Assembly: GCA_963765265.1 (NCBI GenBank)
Contig: CAVXVN010000012.1
Coordinates: 1-64,000 of the forward strand
Length of the DNA stretch: 64,000 bases
Direction of reading: 5' to 3'
DNA from: Bacillus_BD sp963765265
Lineage (GTDB): Bacteria > Bacillota > Bacilli > Bacillales > Cytobacillaceae
Below are positions 8,896 through 18,726 of this stretch, piece after piece (position 1 is the stretch's first letter; the number at the start of each line of letters is the position of its first letter). The notes beneath the pieces were generated by a model, which was given only the letters and a program-made list of their open reading frames with translations, had not been told where the DNA came from and made no database searches. A program made the position numbers and the translations under genes.

Positions 8896-10443
8896 ATGAA
8901 TGTAGAGAAATTTCAGGAGAGTATGTACAAGTTGATCGTTGAAACATCAACGCAGCTGCCAAAAGATGTTCGTCGAGCCATTAAGGCCGCAAAAGAAAAG
9001 GAAAATGCAGGTACAAGTTCTGCTATGGCTCTAGCGACCATTACAAATAATATCAAAATGGCAGATGATAATGTTTCTCCTATATGTCAGGACACTGGAT
9101 TGCCCACTTTTAAAATAAAAACTCCGGTTGGAGCGAATCAAATTGAAATGAAAAAGGCTATATATTTAGCTATTGCTGAGGCTACTAAAAATGGAAAGCT
9201 TCGTCCAAACTCTGTTGACTCTCTAACAGGAGTAAATAGTGGAGATAATCTTGGAGGCGGGACGCCGGTTATTAAATTTGAACAATGGGAAAAAGATTAT
9301 ATCGATGCTCGTCTTATTTTAAAAGGCGGCGGTTGTGAAAATAAAAATATTCAATACAGTCTTCCTTGTGAGTTAGAAGGATTAGGACGTGCGGGACGAG
9401 ATCTTGATGGAATTCGTAAATGTATCCTCCATTCTGTTTATCAAGCACAAGGTCAAGGTTGTAGTGCAGGATTTATCGGGGTAGGAATTGGTGGAGACCG
9501 TTCGAGCGGCTACGATTTAGCAAAAGAGCAACTTTTCCGTTCGTCAGAAGATGTGAACCCGAATGAAGACCTGCACAAACTGGAAGAGTATATCATGCAA
9601 AATGCTAATAAATTAGGAATTGGGACTATGGGATTTGGCGGTGAAACGACACTCTTAGGCTGTAAAATTGGTGTTATGAATCGTATTCCAGCAAGCTTCT
9701 TTGTTTCAGTTGCTTATAATTGTTGGGCATTCCGCCGCTTAGGAGTGACCATGCATCCAGAAACAGGGGTCATAAATGAATGGATGTACCAAGAAGGGGA
9801 AAAAATCGATTTTGCAACCACTGAAGCAGAAAAAGAAACAGCCGCCGCCAACGAAACGGCCAATGTTGTGGAATTAGAAGCTCCTATTTCTGAAGAACAA
9901 ATTCGTCAGTTAAAAGTAGGTGATGTGGTTCATATCAATGGAAGAATGTATACGGGTCGGGATGCGATTCATAAATATTTATCTGATCATGATGCTCCTG
10001 TTGATTTAAATGGACAAATCATTTATCATTGCGGTCCTGTTATGTTAAAGGACAAGGATGGAAACTGGCAAGTAAAAGCAGCAGGCCCAACGACAAGTAT
10101 TCGTGAGGAACCTTATCAAGGCGATATTATGAAAAAATTTGGAATCCGTGTTGTAATGGGTAAAGGGGGAATGGGTCCGAAAACATTGGCTGCCCTCGAA
10201 GAACACGGTGGAGTCTACTTGAACGCAATTGGTGGTGCGGCACAATACTATGCAGATTGCATTAAATCGGTTGATGGAGTTGATTTAACCCAATTTGGAA
10301 TCCCTGAAGCGATGTGGCATCTGCAGGTAGAAGGATTTACAGCCGTCGTTACAATGGATTCTCATGGAAACAGTCTTCATAAAGATATCGATCAATCTTC
10401 GCTTGAAAAATTAGCCCAGTTTAAAGAACCCGTTTTTAAATAA
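8896..10443 (+). CDS. fumA: Class I fumarate hydratase, fused alpha and beta domains
   Basis: Iron-sulfur fumarase of 515 residues that interconverts fumarate and malate in the TCA cycle. The N-terminal catalytic domain (about 1-290) carries the three cluster cysteines in ICQDTGLPTF, GGGCENKNIQY and the GQGCSAG region, and the HSV/HPETG segments. A short acidic linker (residues about 315-335) joins it to the C-terminal beta domain, with GPTTSIREEPY and GKGGMGPKTLAA. Length is right for the fused form. GAGAGGAGAAAT precedes ATG 8896. The gene sits within an otherwise conserved yfk/yfj block that lacks a fumarase in B. subtilis, so it may be an insertion. Confidence 0.9.
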   Translation: MNVEKFQESMYKLIVETSTQLPKDVRRAIKAAKEKENAGTSSAMALATITNNIKMADDNVSPICQDTGLPTFKIKTPVGANQIEMKKAIYLAIAEATKNGKLRPNSVDSLTGVNSGDNLGGGTPVIKFEQWEKDYIDARLILKGGGCENKNIQYSLPCELEGLGRAGRDLDGIRKCILHSVYQAQGQGCSAGFIGVGIGGDRSSGYDLAKEQLFRSSEDVNPNEDLHKLEEYIMQNANKLGIGTMGFGGETTLLGCKIGVMNRIPASFFVSVAYNCWAFRRLGVTMHPETGVINEWMYQEGEKIDFATTEAEKETAAANETANVVELEAPISEEQIRQLKVGDVVHINGRMYTGRDAIHKYLSDHDAPVDLNGQIIYHCGPVMLKDKDGNWQVKAAGPTTSIREEPYQGDIMKKFGIRVVMGKGGMGPKTLAALEEHGGVYLNAIGGAAQYYADCIKSVDGVDLTQFGIPEAMWHLQVEGFTAVVTMDSHGNSLHKDIDQSSLEKLAQFKEPVFK

Positions 10444-10454
10444 TAGATTGTTTT

Positions 10455-10500
10455 AAAAAAGCTAAAATGAAAGGAAACCCTTTCGTTTTAGCTTTTTTTT
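10455..10500 (+). terminator. Terminator after fumA
   Basis: AAAAAGCTAAAA pairs with TTTTAGCTTTTT, extended by a GAAAGG/CCTTTC inner stem, with a long T tract. Confidence 0.9.
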
Positions 10501-10619
10501 ATGAAAAATTGGGAATTATTCTTAAGATCTACCTTGTATTGGCAGATTGAAAAGCGCATTGTTTCTTTCCTATCTGCAACAATAATAACAGAAATGAAAT
10601 TCTTAAAGGAGATAGGTAA

Positions 10620-11393
10620 ATGAAGTATGCAAAACAATTGATTACTGTACTGGTACTGTTTTTTATAACATTATCTGGTGTTTCAGCAGATCAATATTCT
10701 AACAAGGCGATTCATTGGGGAATTAAGAGATCAACGGATGGAAAGCCTGCAGAAGCAGGAAAAGCCTGGGATGATTTACTTGCTAAGCATGGGGCATTTT
10801 ATAAAACAGATCCAACGAAAAAAGAAATTTACTTAACCTTTGATAATGGCTATGAAAATGGGTTTACCAAAAAGGTTTTAGATATCCTTAATAAAGAGCA
10901 AGTTCCAGCTGCCTTTTTTGTTACAGGGCATTACTTAGAATCTACACCAGATCTTGTCAAACGTATGGCAAATGAAGGTCATATCGTTGGCAATCATTCA
11001 TGGTCACACCCTGACTTAACAAGAGTAAGTGATGAAAAAATCTTGGAAGAGCTAGAAAAGGTTCGTAAAAAGACGGAAGAACTAACTGGCAATAAAACCA
11101 TGACGTATATGCGTCCACCTCGAGGGATTTTTAGTGAACGTACAATGGCAATTGCAAAAGGACAAGGCTATACCCATGCATTTTGGTCGCTAGCTTATGT
11201 GGACTGGAAAACCGAGCAACAAAAAGGTGCCCAATATGCTTACGATAATATTATGAAACAAATCCATCCGGGTGCCGTTATCCTTCTTCATACCGTATCT
11301 AAGGACAATGCAGAGGCTTTAGAACGTGTCATCCAGGATTTAAAAAAACAAGGCTATACATTCAAAAGTTTGGATGATTTAAAGATACAGTAG
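10620..11393 (+). CDS. pdaA: Delta-lactam-biosynthetic de-N-acetylase (polysaccharide deacetylase)
   Basis: Exported enzyme of 257 residues that removes the acetyl group from muramic acid during synthesis of spore-cortex muramic delta-lactam. It has a signal peptide of about 23 residues ending near GVSA. The NodB-homology domain contains TFDNGYENG (the usual TFDDGP is TFDNGY in PdaA), the metal-binding HSWSHPDL and the RPPRG and LLHT motifs. It matches B. subtilis PdaA (YfjS) in sequence and position. A ribosome site AAAGGAG lies before ATG 10620. It supports the view that the organism forms spores. Confidence 0.93.
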   Translation: MKYAKQLITVLVLFFITLSGVSADQYSNKAIHWGIKRSTDGKPAEAGKAWDDLLAKHGAFYKTDPTKKEIYLTFDNGYENGFTKKVLDILNKEQVPAAFFVTGHYLESTPDLVKRMANEGHIVGNHSWSHPDLTRVSDEKILEELEKVRKKTEELTGNKTMTYMRPPRGIFSERTMAIAKGQGYTHAFWSLAYVDWKTEQQKGAQYAYDNIMKQIHPGAVILLHTVSKDNAEALERVIQDLKKQGYTFKSLDDLKIQ

Positions 11394-11486
11394 GCCAATT
11401 AATTATGAGAAAACGGACTTTCAACTATCAGTACTAAAGCCCGCTTTCTCATTCTCTAAAGTAATATTGTATAGATTACGCAAAAT

Positions 11487-11612
11487 ATAGAGGCTATCCT
11501 ATAAGGTGTCTGACATCCACGAAATTACATTTATTTAGTATCATTTCTCCAATATTGATACTAGATATTGTATTGTGGTGTCTGACACCTTTGTTTTTGG
11601 GTTAGCCTCTAT
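11487..11612. repeat. Nested inverted-repeat element, 126 bp
   Basis: Outer ends ATAGAGGCTA and TAGCCTCTAT pair across 126 bp. Inside them lie two copies of GGTGTCTGACA (11505 and 11577) and a central pair AGTATCA/TGATACT. The core resembles the ends of the perfect palindrome at 7215-7262. It lies between pdaA and rlmCD, contains no ORF and could fold as one long interrupted hairpin. It looks like a small non-autonomous repeat (REP pair or MITE-like). Confidence 0.65.
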
Positions 11613-11805
11613 CTATGTAATTACCCATAACTATGATTGAATAGCAGAAAAAACTACTATACTATAGTATAAGTATGCTTTAAGAAAGTTGAGTTTTCAT
11701 TTTGCTGTAACCTTGTCCGATAATAGTAAAGAACTTAATCTGCCTTTTGAGTATTTACACTATATATGTAGTAAAAGTGTCAAAGAATTGGAGTGAACGA
11801 TAATT

Positions 11806-13185
11806 ATGCAAAATGACCAAACCGTGAAATTAGAACTAAGTCAAACCTTTCCTTTAACCATTAAGCGACTGGGTATCAATGGAGAAGGAGTGGGCTATTT
11901 TAAAAGGCAAGTTGTTTTTGTTCCAGGAGCCCTTCCAGGAGAAGAAGTGGTCGTTGAAGCCACAAAGGTTCATCCGAAATTTGTAGAGGCAAAGATCAAA
12001 AATATCCGTAAAAGATCTGAATTTCGTGTTCAGCCGATCTGTCCGGTTTATGAAGAGTGTGGTGGCTGTCAGCTTCAGCATCTAGATTACAGTCAACAGC
12101 TAAAGGAAAAACGAGACATTGTTATTCAATCATTGGAGCGCCATACAGAATTGCCTATCAATCAAATGGATATTAGAGAAACGATGGGGATGGAAAATCC
12201 ATGGAATTATCGCAATAAAAGTCAATTCCAAGTCGGCCAAAAGGATGGAAAAGTTCTTGCTGGCTTATATGGGATTAATTCGCATAATCTCGTTCATATT
12301 GATCAATGTGCGGTTCAGCATACCAAAACGAATAAAGCGATAGGAACAGTTCGAAAGGTTCTTCAAAAGTTGCAGATCCCTATTTACAGTGAAAAATCAA
12401 AAAAAGGGATTGTTCGAACGGTTGTGGCACGAGTGGGGATTCAAACGGGTGAACTGCAAATTGTGCTAATCACAGCGAAAAAGGAACTCCCCCAAAAAGA
12501 ACAGATTGTGGAAGAAATTAAAAAAAGACTTCCAGAAGTAAAATCGATCATGCAAAATATCAATGGAGAGAAAACGTCTCTGATTTTTGGCGACGAAACT
12601 GTGAATCTGGGTGGAAATGATTTTATTCAGGAGACATTAGGAGACTTAAGCTTCGAGCTGTCAGCTAGAACGTTCTTTCAATTAAATCCTGAACAAACTG
12701 TAAAGCTTTATAATGAAGTAAAAGAAGCGGCACAACTCACAGGAAGTGAAAAAGTCGTGGATGCCTATTGTGGAGTCGGTACGATTGGACTTTGGGTAGC
12801 AGACAAGGCAGCGGAAATTCGTGGTATGGACGTCATTCCCGAATCGATTGAGGACGCGAAGAAAAATGCAGCCCGTCATGGGATTCAACATGCCCAATAT
12901 GTAACAGGCAAAGCAGAAGTCATATTACCAAAGTGGGTAAAAGAAGGTTGGACTCCTGATGTCGTCATTATCGATCCACCAAGAACAGGTCTTGATCAAC
13001 AATTGTTGGAAACTCTTTTGAAAGTAAAGCCAAAGCGAATTGTGTATGTATCATGTAATCCGTCGACATTAGCGAAGGACATCAGCGTTCTTTCACCACT
13101 ATACAAAGTGGAATATATTCAGCCTATAGATATGTTTCCGCAGACAAGCCACGTGGAGTGTATCTCGCAACTCATTTTAAAATAG
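11806..13185 (+). CDS. rlmCD: 23S rRNA (uracil-C5)-methyltransferase, RlmCD/TrmA family
   Basis: SAM-dependent RNA methyltransferase of 459 residues. Residues about 8-68 form a TRAM RNA-binding domain. The cluster motif CPVYEECGGCQLQH binds [4Fe-4S]. The C-terminal Rossmann domain shows VDAYCGVGTIGLW (SAM), DPPRTGLD and YVSCNPSTLAKD, whose Cys is the nucleophile that attacks C6 of uracil. By position it matches yfjO of B. subtilis; its paralog YefA is the proven RlmCD, so the exact target uridine is uncertain. A ribosome site TGGAGTG lies before ATG 11806. Confidence 0.88.
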   Translation: MQNDQTVKLELSQTFPLTIKRLGINGEGVGYFKRQVVFVPGALPGEEVVVEATKVHPKFVEAKIKNIRKRSEFRVQPICPVYEECGGCQLQHLDYSQQLKEKRDIVIQSLERHTELPINQMDIRETMGMENPWNYRNKSQFQVGQKDGKVLAGLYGINSHNLVHIDQCAVQHTKTNKAIGTVRKVLQKLQIPIYSEKSKKGIVRTVVARVGIQTGELQIVLITAKKELPQKEQIVEEIKKRLPEVKSIMQNINGEKTSLIFGDETVNLGGNDFIQETLGDLSFELSARTFFQLNPEQTVKLYNEVKEAAQLTGSEKVVDAYCGVGTIGLWVADKAAEIRGMDVIPESIEDAKKNAARHGIQHAQYVTGKAEVILPKWVKEGWTPDVVIIDPPRTGLDQQLLETLLKVKPKRIVYVSCNPSTLAKDISVLSPLYKVEYIQPIDMFPQTSHVECISQLILK

Positions 13186-13246
13186 TTTAGAAAATATACA
13201 TGATCATTCGGTCTTCAATATCATTTAGAATACATTCATTTGCTCG

Positions 13247-13275
13247 AACCTAATCGCATTGATTAGGTTTCTTTG
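13247..13275 (+). terminator. Terminator after rlmCD
   Basis: Perfect stem AACCTAATC/GATTAGGTT with a 5-base loop followed by TTCTTTG. Confidence 0.75.
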
Positions 13276-13372
13276 CTTATATCATGTTCGAATATACGGA
13301 AGGGGAGTATCAGAAGGAATTAAATATCTAAATGAATGCCAGAATAGAGGCTTGTGACCAATAAGAAAGTGA

Positions 13373-13404
13373 AAAGGATTCTACAGATGACCTAAAGAAT
13401 CCTC
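13373..13404 (-). terminator. Terminator for the minus-strand flavodoxin-fold gene
   Basis: On the minus strand AGGATTCTT pairs with AGAATCCTT, followed by TTTC. It lies about 35 bases past the stop of the gene at 13439. Confidence 0.6.
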
Positions 13405-13438
13405 TTCTTACTATGAAACGAAGTTTGCAGCTATTCGT

Positions 13439-14023
13439 TTAGAAAAGAGAAAGTAATTTGTCTTCTATTTTGTGAAGCATATCTTTTCTTGTAGCATCAT
13501 CTACTTGTGGGATACTACCGAAAAAAAAATGATCGACTGTTTCAATACCAACAAAATCAAAGATGCCTGTATCTGATGTTTTCTTTAAAGCATCTGTCAT
13601 ACCAATTGAATCATAAATGTCATTCGGTGTTCCTTGCGTGTTAATAATCATTCCTTTTTTCCCTGTAAGGAATTTGTCGATGCTTCCATCTTCACCGTAA
13701 GCATAAGCAAAACCATAGGATAACACTCTATCGATATAACCCTTTAGTATAGCTGGAAGTCCTGTCCACCAAATCGGATAAATCATCGTAATAACATCGG
13801 CCTTTGAAATAAAATCTTGTTCTGTCTTTATGTCTGCTGGTGTATTTCCAGATTGAAATCCCTCGAAATCGCTACCTTTCAACACAGGTTCAAAGTTTAG
13901 CTCATATAAATCTCTTACAGAAACTTCATGCCCCTTCGACTCTAAAGTTTTTACTGTTGTTTCTAAAATTGCATGATTAAAGCTCTTAGGATTAGGATGT
14001 GCATAGAGAACGAGATGGTTCAT
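13439..14023 (-). CDS. NAD(P)H:quinone oxidoreductase, flavodoxin-like fold
   Basis: FMN or FAD reductase of 194 residues, in the family of KefF/MdaB/NQO1-like enzymes that reduce quinones by two electrons. The N-terminus MNHLVLYAHPNPKSFNHAI holds the flavin-phosphate segment. YPIWWTGLPAILKGYIDRV and NTQGTP follow in family order. The frame extends upstream to 14059, but GAGGTTACT directly before ATG 14023 and the family-like N-terminus fix the start. It stands alone with its own terminator. The exact substrate is unknown. Confidence 0.85.
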   Translation of the reverse strand: MNHLVLYAHPNPKSFNHAILETTVKTLESKGHEVSVRDLYELNFEPVLKGSDFEGFQSGNTPADIKTEQDFISKADVITMIYPIWWTGLPAILKGYIDRVLSYGFAYAYGEDGSIDKFLTGKKGMIINTQGTPNDIYDSIGMTDALKKTSDTGIFDFVGIETVDHFFFGSIPQVDDATRKDMLHKIEDKLLSLF

Positions 14024-14563
14024 AGTAACCTCTAAATAAGTTATTGTCATAGCGCACATGAACTATAATTCCCTAAACAAATAATATGATTAACAGAATC
14101 GCACAGATGGTATTTATTTCTTTGTCTATAATGAATTCTGCATATAAAGAGATTTATGATCATGAAATGGAATGCAAATATATCCCAATGTCTCAGAATG
14201 AATGATGGTAGGAAATATACTTTCCGCCATGGAAAAGTAATGAAAACATGGTGTATTATAATTTATAATAAGTTTATATTATTTAGGCTTTTTTAGGGTT
14301 ACGAGGAGAAGGGTCACTTCATTTGCTATGCTTAATATGACCAATAACATAGTAAGCTTTTCTGTCATAATTAGAAAAATAGAAGATATGTAAGTGTGTG
14401 ATAATCTACGATGATCCTCGTTGCGCTGTCTGCCTTTATTTCAATTTCCGCTTGGAGGAAAATCAATAATTGTAGGAGTCAGAATGTTAACTTATTTCAT
14501 ATTGACTTATCGCTCATTTTAGGTAAGGATAGTAATATAATAAATTTATACTTGGAGGGTACT
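14024..14563. other. Intergenic region before thrC, no gene seen
   Basis: About 540 bases between divergent genes. The thrC frame is open back to 14411, but that extension lacks a ribosome site and is not family-like. A TATAAT lies at 14536-14541 without a well-placed -35 box. I see no T-box or other leader structure. Confidence 0.4.
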
Positions 14564-15967
14564 ATGAAATATATTAGTACACGCGGGAATGTAAGTGAAA
14601 TTGGCTTTATTGATGCAGTCTTGATGGGACTGGCAAATGATGGGGGACTTTTAATCCCGGAAGCGATCCCACAAATTCCTGTAGAAAAACTACAGGCAAT
14701 GTCCCAGTTGAGCTATCAGGAATTAGCCTACGAAATTATTTCCTATTATGTAGATGGAGAAATTCCAGAAGATGAGTTGAAGAAATTAATCGAGAAAAGT
14801 TATGCAACCTTCCGTCATCCAGAAGTAACTCCAGTTAAGCAGTTGAAGGATAATATGTATGTGCTAGAACTGTTCCATGGTCCGACATTTGCTTTTAAAG
14901 ATGTGGCACTGCAATTTTTAGGGAATTTGTATGCCTATATATCAAAGAAGACAGGTGAAACGATCAATATTCTTGGTGCTACTTCAGGGGATACAGGTGC
15001 TTCAGCCATTGAGGGCGTTAGAGGAAAAGAAGGAATTCGCATTTGTATTTTGCACCCACATGGTAAGGTAAGTAAAGTACAAGAATTACAGATGACAACG
15101 ATTCATGATGAAAGTGTTTTGAATTTAGCAATAGAAGGAACGTTTGATGATGGTCAAAGAATGATCAAGGAATTGTTTGCAGATGTAGATTTCAAAAATA
15201 AATATCATTTGCGTGCGATCAACTCCATAAACTTTGCTCGAATTTTAGCTCAAACAGTATACTATTTCTATGCGTATTTCCAAGTGGCCAAAGAGAAGGA
15301 TATTAAGAGCATCAACTTTAGTGTCCCAACTGGCAATTTCGGGGATATCTTTGCAGGCTATTTAGCGAAGAGAATGGGTCTTCCCGTTGGTAAACTCATT
15401 GTCGCAACGAATGAGAACAACATTCTAGAACGTTTTATCAAGGATGGAGTGTACGAGCCCGGTGAGTTCCGTAGTACATATAGCCCATCTATGGATATTC
15501 AAGTAGCCAGCAACTTTGAACGTTATCTCTATTACTTACTTGGTGAAAATTCAAGTGCTATTTCTGCTTTAATGGCTCAATTCAAGTCAGATGGTAAAAT
15601 TGTGGTGAATGAAGAGCAGCTTCGTCAAGTACAAGAAGATTTTGCAGCATATGGAGTAGAAGGAGAAGAATGCTTGCAAACCATCAGAAAGTACCATGCC
15701 GAAACTGATTATTTACTTGATCCGCATACTGCTTGTGGGGTTGCTGCATACGAAAATTGTAATGATTCTAGTGAAATATGTGTTACACTTTCAACAGCAC
15801 ATCCAGCGAAATTCAATGAAGCCATTGCTCTTTGTGAAATCGAACAGACTTACCCTGAACAAATTAGTCAATTGTTTGATAAACCACAATATGTGGAAGT
15901 TGTGAAAGCGGACAATGATGAAATTGTTCGTAAATTAGAGGAGCTTTTTCGTTCTTCTGCACAATAA
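14564..15967 (+). CDS. thrC: Threonine synthase, long form
   Basis: PLP enzyme of 467 residues that converts O-phosphohomoserine to threonine. The N-terminus MKYISTRGNVSEIGFIDAVL and the segment GPTFAFKDVALQFLG are typical; the Lys in FAFKD binds PLP. GATSGDTGASAIEG (phosphate site) and SVPTGNFGDIFAGYLAKRMG follow. TGGAGGG lies before ATG 14564. The usual Bacillus ThrC is the shorter form of about 350 residues in the hom-thrC-thrB operon. This long form, common in clostridia and proteobacteria, is monocistronic here, so it may be a second enzyme or a replacement. Confidence 0.9.
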   Translation: MKYISTRGNVSEIGFIDAVLMGLANDGGLLIPEAIPQIPVEKLQAMSQLSYQELAYEIISYYVDGEIPEDELKKLIEKSYATFRHPEVTPVKQLKDNMYVLELFHGPTFAFKDVALQFLGNLYAYISKKTGETINILGATSGDTGASAIEGVRGKEGIRICILHPHGKVSKVQELQMTTIHDESVLNLAIEGTFDDGQRMIKELFADVDFKNKYHLRAINSINFARILAQTVYYFYAYFQVAKEKDIKSINFSVPTGNFGDIFAGYLAKRMGLPVGKLIVATNENNILERFIKDGVYEPGEFRSTYSPSMDIQVASNFERYLYYLLGENSSAISALMAQFKSDGKIVVNEEQLRQVQEDFAAYGVEGEECLQTIRKYHAETDYLLDPHTACGVAAYENCNDSSEICVTLSTAHPAKFNEAIALCEIEQTYPEQISQLFDKPQYVEVVKADNDEIVRKLEELFRSSAQ

Positions 15968-16040
15968 GATGTGAAATAAACAGAACATGAAATGACTCAA
16001 AGTATGATACTATATAGAAACAAGTGGATCATTTTTGAAT

Positions 16041-16074
16041 AAAGAGGATGGGATAAGAAAATCCCATCCTCTTT
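16041..16074 (+). terminator. Terminator after thrC
   Basis: Perfect 14-bp stem AAAGAGGATGGGAT/ATCCCATCCTCTTT around AAGAAA. Confidence 0.9.
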
Positions 16075-16173
16075 CCTGTCTCAGAAAATCTATTTCAAAA
16101 GTAGGATCAGTATATAAATCAATGATTCATGCAAAGAATAGGACAAAGATGAAATGTTATTGGAGGTTATTAG

Positions 16174-16692
16174 ATGGAGAATCAGGATATATTAATTAGA
16201 TTAAGATATGCTCTAGACATAAAAGATACAGATATGGTAGAGATATTTAAACTGGGTGGTATTCAACAAACAAAAGAAGAAGTACAAAAAATGCTCACAA
16301 AGACAAATAACAATGATGAAGATGAAACAGACAATAGTGTGGATACAGCAGGAAGTGAAGAGAACATAACGTGTAATGATCGTATGTTAGAGTCGTTTTT
16401 AAATGGCTTTATTATTTATAAAAGAGGAAAACAAGAACCAAAAGCAGGGCAACCGACAAAACCAGTATGGTCTAATGAAAGTGTTAATAATATCCTTTTA
16501 AAGAAAGTGAAAATAGCACTAGAATTAACCAGTGAGGATATACTTGAAATATTAGAAGCAGCAGGAGTCATCATTACAAAAGGAGAATTGAGCGCTGTAT
16601 TAAGAAAAGAAGGACATAGGAATTATAAAGTCTGTGGTGATCGATACGCTAGAAATTTCTTAAAAGGATTAGCTATAAAATATAGAGGATAA
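16174..16692 (+). CDS. DUF1456 (YehS-like) protein
   Basis: Cytoplasmic protein of 172 residues made of two similar halves. Each half starts with an N-rich helical motif (NQDILIRLRYALDIKDTDMV and NNILLKKVKIALELTSEDIL) and contains a conserved FLNGF/FLKGL helix. This duplicated layout is that of DUF1456, typified by E. coli YehS. The halves are joined by an acidic, low-complexity linker (NNDEDETDNSVDTAGSEEN). TTGGAGG lies before ATG 16174. The molecular function is not known. Confidence 0.88.
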   Translation: MENQDILIRLRYALDIKDTDMVEIFKLGGIQQTKEEVQKMLTKTNNNDEDETDNSVDTAGSEENITCNDRMLESFLNGFIIYKRGKQEPKAGQPTKPVWSNESVNNILLKKVKIALELTSEDILEILEAAGVIITKGELSAVLRKEGHRNYKVCGDRYARNFLKGLAIKYRG

Positions 16693-16821
16693 GGGAGCAA
16701 TGAGCGCTCCATTATTTGCTACATAACATTTTGCACATCAGTGTTATTCTCTATTGTATAAGTAAAAGCTAAAAAGGATTGGCTTCAAGAGTTTAAGTTC
16801 ATTAACAAAAGTGTATATTAA

Positions 16822-16857
16822 AGTTCCCTCAGACCGATGGTTTGGGGGAGCTTTTTT
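16822..16857 (+). terminator. Terminator after the DUF1456 gene
   Basis: AGTTCCCTCAGACC pairs with GGTTTGGGGGAGCT through several G-U pairs, followed by TTTTTT. Confidence 0.75.
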
Positions 16858-16985
16858 GCGTGCTTGTTTCGACTATTCCATATAATATGGATACTAGATT
16901 AATGAAAATATTAGAATGACTATGATTTATATTTCTCTTAAAGAATAAACTAGGATATAGAAGACGAAAAAGAAAAGGAGCTATG

Positions 16986-18447
16986 ATGACAAAAGAAATA
17001 GGATGGAATTTTGACAATAGTTATGCACGTCTATCGAAATTATTTTTTACTAGCACCAATCCAACCCCAGTAAGCTCGCCGAAATTGATCATTTTCAATG
17101 AGTCGTTAGCAAAATCCCTTGGGTTGAACGGTAAGAAGCTACAAGGCAAAGATGGGGTAGATGTGTTTGCTGGAAACGTGATTCCCGAAGGCGCTTCACC
17201 GCTTGCTCAAGCCTATGCGGGACATCAATTTGGACATTTTAACATGTTAGGGGATGGCCGGGCTATATTGCTAGGGGAGCAGATCAGTCCGCAAGGCGTG
17301 AGGGTCGATATTCAGCTCAAGGGTTCCGGTAGAACTCCATATTCCCGAGGGGGCGATGGGCGAGCAGCACTTGGACCGATGCTGCGTGAATACATCATTA
17401 GTGAAGCTATGCATGCGCTTGGTATTCCTACCACCCGTAGCCTAGCGGTGGTATCAACGGGTGAACCTGTCATACGCGAAACCGATCTGCCAGGTGCCAT
17501 TTTAACCCGTGTCGCTTCCAGTCATATAAGGGTCGGTACCTTTCAATACGTGGCAAATTGGGGTAACGTGGAGGAACTCCGAGAACTCGCGGACTATACA
17601 CTAAAACGTCATTATCCTGAGATTGAAAAGGGTGAGCGTCGATATCTATCGCTGCTTCAGGAAGTAATTAAACGTCAGGCTGAGCTAATTGCTAAATGGC
17701 AGCTGGTTGGCTTTATTCATGGGGTAATGAACACTGATAACATGGCCATTAGTGGTGAAAGCATTGATTTTGGTCCTTGTGCCTTCATGGATACTTATGA
17801 CCCTGCAACGGTATTCAGTTCTATTGACAGGGAAGGCCGATATGCCTATGGCAATCAACCTTATATGGGTGGTTGGAATCTCGCTAGATTTGCTGAAAGC
17901 TTATTGCCACTGTTACATGAAAATCAGGAGCAGGCTATCGAAATAGCCGAGGATGCGATTTCAGATTTCGCTGAACTGTATCAATCAAATTGGCTTGCAG
18001 GAATGAGAGCGAAACTGGGAATATTTAATGAAGAGATAGAGGATCAATCTCTTATTGAAGACCTTCTCAATATGATGCAGAAATATCGTGCGGACTATAC
18101 GAATACTTTCTGCGCACTCACTTTTGAAAAATATGAGGATATCATCTTTATTTGGATATCCAGAATTTAATCAATGGCATGAGCGGTGGAAGGCAAGACT
18201 AGAGAGGCAGCAGGAATCAGAAGAAACATCACATCAATTGATGTTGAACAGCAATCCAGCAGTAATTCCTCGGAACCACCGAGTAGAAGAGGCACTAAAT
18301 GCTGCAGTGGAAAAAGGGGACTACAGCGTGATGGAGCGGCTTCTTGTTGTTCTGTCACAGCCATTTGCGCATTCTCCCGAACAGAAAGAATACTGCACAT
18401 TGCCAGCACCTTCATCACTTCCGTACCGAACCTTTTGTGGTACATGA
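16986..18447 (+). pseudogene. selO: Protein adenylyltransferase SelO (YdiU), broken by one frameshift
   Basis: SelO transfers AMP from ATP to Ser, Thr or Tyr of target proteins in redox control. The first frame gives 394 residues, including AYAGHQFGHFNMLGDGRAIL, ELQLKGSGRTPYSRGGDG-like segment and GFIHGVMNTDNMAISGE with the metal-binding Asp/Asn. It then runs off-frame at about 18140-18147 and stops at 18170. The next frame continues with SLFGYPEFNQWHERWKARLE and ends LPYRTFCGT, the normal C-terminus. Removing one base near GATATCATC restores about 487 residues, the family length. AAGGAG sits five bases before ATG 16986. It may be intact in the cell if the extra base is an assembly error. Confidence 0.85.
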
Positions 18448-18466
18448 TTTACAAATCTTAATGAAC

Positions 18467-18495
18467 AAGCCCGATCTTTTAATGGATTCGGGCTT
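18467..18495 (+). terminator. Possible terminator after selO
   Basis: Perfect 8-bp stem AAGCCCGA/TCGGGCTT with a 13-base loop, but the T tract after it is poor. Confidence 0.5.
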
Positions 18496-18726
18496 GGTTA
18501 TATTTGGGAATTGAATTTTTGTATTTATTGAATTTGTGATACTTTTTCATTGAACTCTTCTTTTTCTTCTTGTGTACTTCAACAAAAAACTACTATTATA
18601 AGATGTACTTTTAAACTATTATATAAATAGTGATGATCATTAAAAAATGGAATCAATTAAGACTTAATAATTAGAAACTTACATTTAAGCAAAAATGATA
18701 AGTCAACAATAAGGACTGTGATTTGT

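Noticed and set aside
14411..14563. N-terminal extension of threonine synthase
   Set aside because: No ribosome site before the upstream start and the added residues do not resemble the family; TGGAGGG before ATG 14564 is clear.
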